Positions 58,614 through 64,000 of a DNA stretch of 64,000 nt are shown here, one piece after another. This stretch comes from Maricaulaceae bacterium (GTDB taxonomy: Bacteria; Pseudomonadota; Alphaproteobacteria; Caulobacterales; Maricaulaceae), in the NCBI GenBank assembly GCA_026126205.1, contig JAHCJP010000005.1, positions 51,001 through 115,000 of the forward strand, given 5' to 3'. How positions within the stretch are numbered: position 1 is the first letter of the stretch; each line of letters begins with the position of its first letter. Made by a program: the position numbers and the translations under genes. The notes under the pieces were generated by a model that did no database searches, was not told where the DNA came from, and was given only the letters and a program-made list of their open reading frames with translations.

Positions 58614-59495
58614 ATGCGCGTCTCAACCCGGAACGTTTTGATGGCGTCGGCGGCCCTGGCGCTGTCGTTCGCGACCCCCGCCTTCGCGCCCGCGGCGCTG
58701 GCCGGCGGCGGACAGCATGGCGGCGGGGGCGGCGGCCATGGCGGTTGCACCCACAGCTGCGGCGGCGGCGGCCATTACGGACGCACCCCGCGCATCACCA
58801 TTCACGGGCCGCGCATCAATGTCGGCGTCAACGTCAACACCAATGTCAATGTCAATGTGAACGCCTCGGCCGTGGCCAACGCCAGCGCCGGGGCGGGGGC
58901 GGGCGCGCGCGCCGGCAGCGGCTCCACGGCCATCGCCATCGCTGGCGGCGGCGGGGGTTCGTTCGGCGCGCCGCCGGCGGCGACGATGATCTCCGGCCTC
59001 GATGTCGCGGGCATCGCCGCCTACGAACTGGTCGAGGAAGAGCGCAGCCGCTGGATCGAGGAATGGCGCGTCATCCGCGCCGTGTGCGTCGACGACCGCG
59101 GCAGCCCGCATCCCGCCTCGCGCCCCGACCCCAACGAGCGGGTGGACGCGCATTTCGACGGCGAGATCTTCCGCTGCATGGCCGGCACCTACATGCAGGC
59201 GACCATCGGCTGGCGCGAGGACGGCCGCGACCGCTGGGACGACGCCTGGACCATCGTATGCCAGCGCGGCGAGGCCCTGCGCCACGGCGCCGGCGGCCGC
59301 GTCTACTGCGCGCAGGAGACCGCCCAGCGCAACTGCAATGAACGCTCGCTGCTGCGGCTCTACGGTCCCGGCCTGCGCCTGGTGCATCTGCGGCGCGAGG
59401 AGCGCTACACCGAAACCGTTCGCCGCCGCACCGAATACCGCGAAACCCGCACGCTCACCCTGATGCTGGACGGCGGCGTCGGCGGCTATCGCTGA
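58614..59495 (+). CDS. secreted protein with Asn/Val repeat and conserved Cys domain
   Basis: 293 residues: a signal peptide (cut after ALAG), a Gly/His-rich segment (GGGQHGGGGGGHGGCTHSCG), an alternating VNVN tract (NVGVNVNTNVNVNVNASAVA) and an Ala/Gly linker. A conserved C-terminal domain (about 135-290) has VIRAVCVDDRGSPHPASRPD, DGEIFRCMAGTYMQ, IVCQRG, VYCAQE and NCNERSLLRLYGPG, with paired cysteines. The alternating tract could form beta or amyloid-like structure. No family name is known to me. It is close to hfaABD and ends at a strong terminator, so a surface or adhesin role is possible. Confidence 0.82.
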   Translation: MRVSTRNVLMASAALALSFATPAFAPAALAGGGQHGGGGGGHGGCTHSCGGGGHYGRTPRITIHGPRINVGVNVNTNVNVNVNASAVANASAGAGAGARAGSGSTAIAIAGGGGGSFGAPPAATMISGLDVAGIAAYELVEEERSRWIEEWRVIRAVCVDDRGSPHPASRPDPNERVDAHFDGEIFRCMAGTYMQATIGWREDGRDRWDDAWTIVCQRGEALRHGAGGRVYCAQETAQRNCNERSLLRLYGPGLRLVHLRREERYTETVRRRTEYRETRTLTLMLDGGVGGYR

Positions 59496-59574
59496 CGCCG
59501 GTCCGGCCGCCGGCCGCAAGGCTGGACGGCGGCGTCGCCGGCTCCCGCCGAACCGGACGCCCGCCCGAAGGCGC

Positions 59575-59601
59575 AAAGCCCCGGCCCGCCGCCGGGGCTT
59601 T
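59575..59601. terminator. intrinsic, probably bidirectional, terminator
   Basis: AAAGCCCCGG (59575-59584) pairs with CCGGGGCTTT (59592-59601) around a 7-base loop, with T-rich flank on the plus strand. It terminates the secreted-protein gene and the converging TSUP gene. Confidence 0.85.
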
Positions 59602-59631
59602 GTGTGTCTGGGAAACGACGGTGCGCCGCCT

Positions 59632-60663
59632 TCATGCCTGTCCGTTGCTGTGGCCCAGGCGGAACAGCCACAGGAAAAACCCGCACAACAGCGCCAGAAC
59701 CGCCAGGGTCGCCGCCAGCGTCCAGCCGGTCACGCCTTCCTTCACCAGCGTCCAGACAAGCTGCGCGACGCACAGGGTGGAGACGATCAGCAGCGTCGAG
59801 GCGCGGGGCAGGCGGTTGACGATCACAACCCCGAACGGCGCGCCCACGGCCACCACGGGCGCTGCGGCGAGCCAGTTGTGGAGCACCGCCGGGTCGATGG
59901 CGTAGACGGCGGGATTGACCTGGCCCAGGGCGATGTTGGAGGCGATGCCCACCAGCGAGGTGAAGGCCATCAGGATTACCGATGTGGGAATCGCGATCTT
60001 CAGGTCGGCCCGGTAGAACAGCACCATGGCGGTGTAGATCATCATGTCGATGCCGACGCCGGTCAGCGCCGCCACCACGCCTCCGGACAGCCCGATGGCG
60101 TAGCCGATGGGCGCGTCCAGCCGGTCATGCGGCTTGCGTGGCCCTTCGGGCGAGACGATCTCGCGCAGTTTCAGCCAGTGAATGATCCCGAAGCTGCCCC
60201 AGGTGATGGCGAACAGCAGCTTCACAGCCAGGTCCGGCGCGTGCGGGGCAACGAACGCCGCTCCCAGCGGCGTGCCGATCAGCGCCCCGATCAGCGCCGG
60301 GCGCAGCAGCGCCCAGTCGATCTTCCGCCGCGCGGCAAGGATGTAGATGCTGGCTGAAACCATGCCGACGGACTGCACGGCGAGGCCGAAATTCCGCCCC
60401 AGCGTCGCCGGCTGGTCGAACAGCAGCACCAGGACCGGGAAACCCACCGTGCCGCCGCCCATCGGCGTGGATCCGGCGAAATAGGACCCCGCCGCCATCG
60501 CCGCGGCGATCGGCCAGTGCGCCTGAACCGTCTCCCACCAGCCGCCGCCGAGGACAATGGCCAGCCAGAGCGAATAGAACAGCGCCAGCCACGCGAAGAA
60601 AGGCCAGACGCGCAAGACCGGATGCGCGCCTTGCGCGCGCCGCGCCGCAATCATGTCAGACAT
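59632..60663 (-). CDS. TSUP (TauE/SafE) family membrane transporter
   Basis: 343 residues with eight or nine membrane segments. Repeat motifs are GSTPMGGGTVGFPVLVLLF and GVVAALTGVGIDMMIYTAMV LFYR. A long cytoplasmic loop (LREIVSPEGPRKPHDRLDAP) divides the halves. It is larger than, and different from, the TSUP protein at 35868, so it belongs to another subgroup with unknown (sulfonate-like) substrate. The start at 60663 (MSDMIAARRAQG) is preferred over an upstream extension. It lies 120 bases downstream of hfaD on the same strand. Confidence 0.87.
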   Translation of the reverse strand: MSDMIAARRAQGAHPVLRVWPFFAWLALFYSLWLAIVLGGGWWETVQAHWPIAAAMAAGSYFAGSTPMGGGTVGFPVLVLLFDQPATLGRNFGLAVQSVGMVSASIYILAARRKIDWALLRPALIGALIGTPLGAAFVAPHAPDLAVKLLFAITWGSFGIIHWLKLREIVSPEGPRKPHDRLDAPIGYAIGLSGGVVAALTGVGIDMMIYTAMVLFYRADLKIAIPTSVILMAFTSLVGIASNIALGQVNPAVYAIDPAVLHNWLAAAPVVAVGAPFGVVIVNRLPRASTLLIVSTLCVAQLVWTLVKEGVTGWTLAATLAVLALLCGFFLWLFRLGHSNGQA

Positions 60664-60783
60664 GGGTGTTGGCGCCCCCGCCGCCGCTCCGCCGCAGGGG
60701 AACATGCCCGGCGCCGGGCCGGAATGTCCACTGGCAGGCGCGGTTGCGCGCGCCTGCCCGGGATTCACGATCCGTGTAGACTC

Positions 60784-62010
60784 TTACTGACCCGGCCGGC
60801 GCGCCACGAAGCTGGCCGAATTGCCGACGGCGGTGGCCGAACCGATGATCGAGCCGCCGTTCATCCGCGCCGTGGTGGTGGCGCTGACCGGACCGGAATT
60901 GGTCTGGTTGACGAAGGCGTTGGTGTTCACCGGGCATTCGGCGCAGACATAGCCGGTCTGGGCGTTGCCATAGGCCGTCGCCGACAGGATCGCCTCGCCG
61001 CCGGTGCCGGTCTCCAGCCGCGCCGTGGCGCTGACCGGGCCTTCGTTGACCTGGCCGACGCCCATATAGATGTCGGCGCCGATATTGTTCAGCATCGCGG
61101 AATTGCCGATCGCCTCGGCGGAGACGACGATGTCCTTGTCGTCGCTTTCGCCGCTCCACACGTCGGTGACGGCGGTGACCGCGCCGGTGTTGGTCTGCAC
61201 GCCCTGCATGTGGGCGTAGCCCCACTCATTGTCGATGGTGGCGAGATTGCCGGTCGCTTGGCTGGCGTAGAGGCCGGACATGGCGCCGCCGCCGGCCTCG
61301 ACCACGGTGGTGGCGGTGATGGCGCCGCGATTGGTCTGCTCCAGCATCATGTGGATGTCGCTCTCGGCGCCCGTGGCGGTGGCGGAGTTGCCCGCGGCCG
61401 CGGCGGCGACGGTGGCGTTCCAGGCCAGGCCGCCATCGGGGGCCAGCGCCATCGCCGTGGCGCTGACGTCGGCGCCGGAATCTTGGCGCAGCTCAAGCGC
61501 CGCCCAGCCTTCGCGGCTGTCGACCTCGACGGCGTTGGCGGCGGCGCTGGCGGCGGTGATCGACATCAGCGCGTAGCTGTCGACGCGCAGCAGCGCCATG
61601 GCGTCGACGGTGGAGCCGTCGGCGGCGGTCTGGCCGGCGCGCAGCGACAGGTCGCCCCCGGCGCCCGCCGTCAGGCTGTTGCCGAACGCTTCGGCGCTGG
61701 TGATCACCATGCCGTCGGCGGAATGGACATGCGTTTCGGCGCGTGCGGAGACGGCGCCGGAGAATTCCTGTTCGCTGTCAGCGACGTGATCGCCGCCGGC
61801 CAGCTCCATGGCGAAGGCGTTGGCCATGGCCGACGCCCCCAGCAGCACGGAATCGATCTGCTCAGCCTCAACCGACGCCTCGGCGGAAACCGCCGCGTTC
61901 AGCGCCGACTGACGGTTCTCGACCTCAGTCGTATCGTCCGCGAAGGACGCCGCGCAGATCACGGTCGCGGCTGTCATGGCCGCGATTGGCGTTTTGACGG
62001 GCCTGAACAT
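60784..62010 (-). CDS. hfaD: holdfast anchor protein HfaD
   Basis: 408 residues (C. crescentus HfaD is about 400). A signal peptide (MFRPVKTPIAAMTAATVICA, cut after ASFA) is followed by a repetitive beta-rich chain whose units contain GNSA and QTNxGxVxATT motifs (QTNRGAITATT, QTNTGAVTAVT, QVNEGPVSATA, QTNSGPVSATT). With HfaA it forms the outer-membrane-attached polymer that tethers holdfast polysaccharide. The ATG at 62010 lies 86 bases inside hfaB. Only two cysteines (YVCAECPV) occur outside the signal. Confidence 0.88.
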   Translation of the reverse strand: MFRPVKTPIAAMTAATVICAASFADDTTEVENRQSALNAAVSAEASVEAEQIDSVLLGASAMANAFAMELAGGDHVADSEQEFSGAVSARAETHVHSADGMVITSAEAFGNSLTAGAGGDLSLRAGQTAADGSTVDAMALLRVDSYALMSITAASAAANAVEVDSREGWAALELRQDSGADVSATAMALAPDGGLAWNATVAAAAAGNSATATGAESDIHMMLEQTNRGAITATTVVEAGGGAMSGLYASQATGNLATIDNEWGYAHMQGVQTNTGAVTAVTDVWSGESDDKDIVVSAEAIGNSAMLNNIGADIYMGVGQVNEGPVSATARLETGTGGEAILSATAYGNAQTGYVCAECPVNTNAFVNQTNSGPVSATTTARMNGGSIIGSATAVGNSASFVARRPGQ

Positions 62011-62935
62011 TGGTGGGCTCCAGTCCTGCGTTGGCAGCGGCGGCGACATTGACGCCGCCGGTGCGATTGGTGGGGCCGCCCAGCGGGTCGTTGAAGCGGC
62101 AGGCGGCGGCTGGCGCGACGCCGTAGAGATTGGCGCTGAATTCCAGCACTGCGCGTTCGATCACCGAGCGTACGGCCAGCTGCACCGGCTCCAGCGAGCG
62201 GCCGCCGGCGGACAGGTCGACCACCGCATCGCCGAAGAAGGCGAACACGCCGGCGCTGATCTCGCGGCCGATGATCTGCTTCTGGTAGGAGATGACGTCG
62301 ACCACCTCCATGGTGCGGCTGTTCACCAGCCGCAGGTCGACTCCGACATTCATCACGTACAGGCGCATGTTGAACAGGCCGGACGGGCTGGAGTCGACGC
62401 GGTCGCCGGCGAAGGCGTCCAGGCCTTGCGAGCGGATGTTGTAGTTCAGCTCGGTGATGCCGCCGATCAGGTGGAAATCGGACCCGGGGATGGAGCCGGC
62501 GTAGATCTGGCGGAAGCCGGCTTCCTCGGCCTCATCGCCGATCAGGCGGTTGTTGGCGTAGCGCATCTCCAGCTCCGACACCGAGGTGTCGAACCGCTCC
62601 ACCAGGTTCACGCCGGCCTTGGCGAAGGCGCTCATCGCCATCAGCGAGGCGCCCTGGGTGACGCGAGCGCCGCCTTCGGGCGCCACGGTTCCGGTGTAGT
62701 CGGCGATGCGGCCGACGGCGATGCGCGGCGGCGTGCGGCCCTGGCTGCGCGCGTAATTGCCGAGGCAGACCAGCGCGTCGGTATAGGGCGTCGGGTTCGC
62801 CGTCACTGGCGATCCGCCGATCGGACGCGCGTAATTACCGTCGCTGCGCGGCGTTTGCGACACGGCGCAGCCGGCCATGGCGAGCGCGGCGGCGGCGGCG
62901 GCGAGAAGGCGGCTGGTTTTGCGCATCTCAGTCAT
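61925..62935 (-). CDS. hfaB: holdfast anchor secretin-like lipoprotein HfaB (CsgG family)
   Basis: 336 residues. Lipobox LAMAGCAVSQ with Cys22 as likely lipidation site. The CsgG-like core includes RIAVGRIADYTG, VTQGASLMAMSAFAKAGVNL VERFDTS, FHLIGGITELNYNIRSQGLD and VDVISYQKQIIGREISAGVF. HfaB forms the outer-membrane channel that exports HfaA and HfaD, like CsgG for curli. Its start overlaps hfaA by 8 bases; its C-terminal end overlaps hfaD by 86. Confidence 0.93.
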   Translation of the reverse strand: MTEMRKTSRLLAAAAAALAMAGCAVSQTPRSDGNYARPIGGSPVTANPTPYTDALVCLGNYARSQGRTPPRIAVGRIADYTGTVAPEGGARVTQGASLMAMSAFAKAGVNLVERFDTSVSELEMRYANNRLIGDEAEEAGFRQIYAGSIPGSDFHLIGGITELNYNIRSQGLDAFAGDRVDSSPSGLFNMRLYVMNVGVDLRLVNSRTMEVVDVISYQKQIIGREISAGVFAFFGDAVVDLSAGGRSLEPVQLAVRSVIERAVLEFSANLYGVAPAAACRFNDPLGGPTNRTGGVNVAAAANAGLEPTNVQARQNANRGHDSRDRDLRGVLRGRYD

Positions 62936-63344
62936 TTCCGTTGGCGTTGGCGCCGGCGCCGCCGGCGGTGGCGGTGACAGTGCCGTTGTTGGTCTGGGTG
63001 GAGTTGACCACCACCGTGTTCCAGTTGCCCTGCACGACCACGTTCAGCTGGTTGCCGATCGCGGTGGCGCTGTTGCTGTTGAAGGCGCCGTTCTGGCTGT
63101 TGTGACTGGCGCCGACGCCGCTCATCTGCGCCTGCACGCCGGATCCGGTCTGGATGACGCCGTTCAGCACCACGCGGTTGTTGTTCGCGTCGCGGGTGCC
63201 GGCGCGGTAGGGCTGGCTCTGATCGCCCGGCTGCGTGCCCCAGGGACGTTCGAAATCGCCGGCGTTCTGGGCGGCGGCCGGCGCGCCCGTCAGGGCGGCG
63301 GCGGCGACGGCGGGAAGAAGGGCTTTCAAGCGCAGCGTCATCAT
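62928..63344 (-). CDS. hfaA: holdfast anchor protein HfaA
   Basis: 138 residues: a signal peptide (cut after APAAAQ), then a chain with N/Q/G-rich, curli-like sequence (GNQLNVVVQGNWNTVVVNST QTNNGTVTA). HfaA is a fibre-forming protein of the holdfast anchor complex secreted through HfaB. Start ATG at 63344 (a second ATG follows directly) with GAAGGATTAGG before it. A sigma-54-type promoter sequence lies about 40 bases upstream. It is the first gene of hfaABD. Confidence 0.9.
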   Translation of the reverse strand: MMTLRLKALLPAVAAAALTGAPAAAQNAGDFERPWGTQPGDQSQPYRAGTRDANNNRVVLNGVIQTGSGVQAQMSGVGASHNSQNGAFNSNSATAIGNQLNVVVQGNWNTVVVNSTQTNNGTVTATAGGAGANANGND

Positions 63345-63383
63345 CCTAATCCTTCTGCCTGAACAAGGCTTCGGGTCTCCGGC

Positions 63384-63399
63384 TGCAACGGCCATGCCA
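63384..63399 (-). promoter_or_regulatory. sigma-54 (RpoN) type promoter for hfaABD
   Basis: On the minus strand TGGCATGGCCGTTGCA matches the -24/-12 consensus TGGCAC-N5-TTGCA: GG and GC are separated by exactly ten bases. Transcription would start near 63373, leaving a leader of about 30 bases before the hfaA ATG. Confidence 0.65.
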
Positions 63400-63499
63400 G
63401 CGGGGGAACTGCGCGAAAGCCTTTCCCCTGCTGGGGGAAACGGGCGCCGCAGGCAGTGGTGACCGGGAATGCGCCACCGGCGCGAATGGAGATTCGCCC

Positions 63500-64000
63500 A
63501 TGACCGTGCCAAGCCGGGACGATTCTCAACCGCCGGGGGATTTCCGCCCGCCGCGGCAGCCGGTGTTCAACGCGCCGCCGGCGGTGCTGTGCCTGGCCGG
63601 GCTGATCGCGCTGGCCTATGCGGGCGAGCAGTTCCTGGTTCCCGTGCGCGCGATCCTGGTTCCGGCCGGGGCGCTGGTCACCGGCGGCGCGGCGGACTGG
63701 GAAAGCCCGCTGGGCGCATGGTCGCCCTGGCTTCTGCACGTATTCCTGCACGGCGGGCTGCTGCACCTGACGCTGAACGTGTTCGCGCTGACCGGTTTCG
63801 GCGCCGCGGCGGCGCGACCGTTCGGCCCCGGGCTGATGGGCGCGTTCGGTTTCACCGCCTTCTTTTTCGCGTGCGCGGCGCTGGGCGCGGCGGGACACGC
63901 GCTGACGCATCTGAACGAACCCACGGTCATGGTCGGCGCCTCCACCGCCATTTCCGGCTGCGTCGCGGCGGCGGGCTGGGCGATGGGCGGCTGGCGCGGC
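63500..64000 (+). CDS. rhomboid family intramembrane protease, N-terminal part
   Basis: 167 residues visible, running off the right edge. A proline-rich cytoplasmic start is followed by several membrane segments, with LHLTLNVFALTGFGAAAA matching the HxxxN/HLxxN rhomboid signature, and VGASTAISGCVAA carrying the nucleophile Ser (GAS in place of the common GASG). The catalytic His would lie in the missing part. ATG at 63500. It is divergent from hfaA with the sigma-54-like promoter between. Confidence 0.85.
   Translation, partial: MTVPSRDDSQPPGDFRPPRQPVFNAPPAVLCLAGLIALAYAGEQFLVPVRAILVPAGALVTGGAADWESPLGAWSPWLLHVFLHGGLLHLTLNVFALTGFGAAAARPFGPGLMGAFGFTAFFFACAALGAAGHALTHLNEPTVMVGASTAISGCVAAAGWAMGGWRG

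Overview
The window is GC-rich, densely coded chromosomal DNA from a stalked or holdfast-bearing alphaproteobacterium. The main evidence is the hfaA-hfaB-hfaD holdfast-anchor operon at the right end. The ccmIEFH-degP-two-component-glnE gene order, a PleC/DivJ-like kinase and remnants of a Rhodobacter-type gene transfer agent (GTA) cluster agree with it. A relative of Caulobacterales, Maricaulales or Hyphomonadaceae is the best guess; the genus cannot be read from the sequence.

Layout. 1-3250: minus-strand MarR operon (MarR, serine hydrolase, GST-like protein, two tandem DUF1428 proteins, start of a SnoaL-like gene) with a perfect palindromic operator. 3374-3975: higBA toxin-antitoxin pair. 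4146-11650: broken GTA cluster. Small and large terminase, portal, g3.5 and prohead protease read intact. A palindromic repeat lies between g3.5 and the protease, and two antisense secreted-protein genes lie between protease and capsid. The capsid gene is cut after its N-terminal domain and abuts, out of frame, the C-terminal end of the g15 tail protein, so the tail genes are gone.

11720-17244: DnaJ-like protein, PepSY-regulator-kinase operon, an unknown helical protein and a DUF938 methyltransferase. 17241-28583: ccmI-ccmE-ccmF-ccmH, degP, a second two-component pair, an AT-richer membrane protein and glnE. 28619-30877: EF-hand protein, ECF sigma factor, probable anti-sigma and a CnrX/CpxP-like protein. 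30889-34116: PleC-like kinase and receiver protein. 34224-49833: mostly housekeeping genes (dusA, two acyl/transport loci, uracil-DNA glycosylase, leucine dehydrogenase, iron ABC transporter, tRNA-Val, gph, glmU, gabD-like, rpiA).

49895-51342: an AT-rich reverse transcriptase gene preceded by a strongly structured, probably noncoding RNA. It is an isolated island between rpiA and gor and resembles single-gene defence reverse transcriptases (DRT type). It is the best candidate here for an undescribed system. 51343-51957 holds palindromic repeats; one family recurs at 56349.

51958-58424: gor, class II DAHP synthase, a PhoH-like ATPase behind a terminator-containing leader, gamma carbonic anhydrase, and GYF, PilZ and PAS proteins. 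58614-63344: a secreted Asn/Val-repeat protein, a TSUP transporter and hfaABD, with a sigma-54-type promoter sequence ahead of hfaA. A rhomboid-protease gene runs off the right edge.
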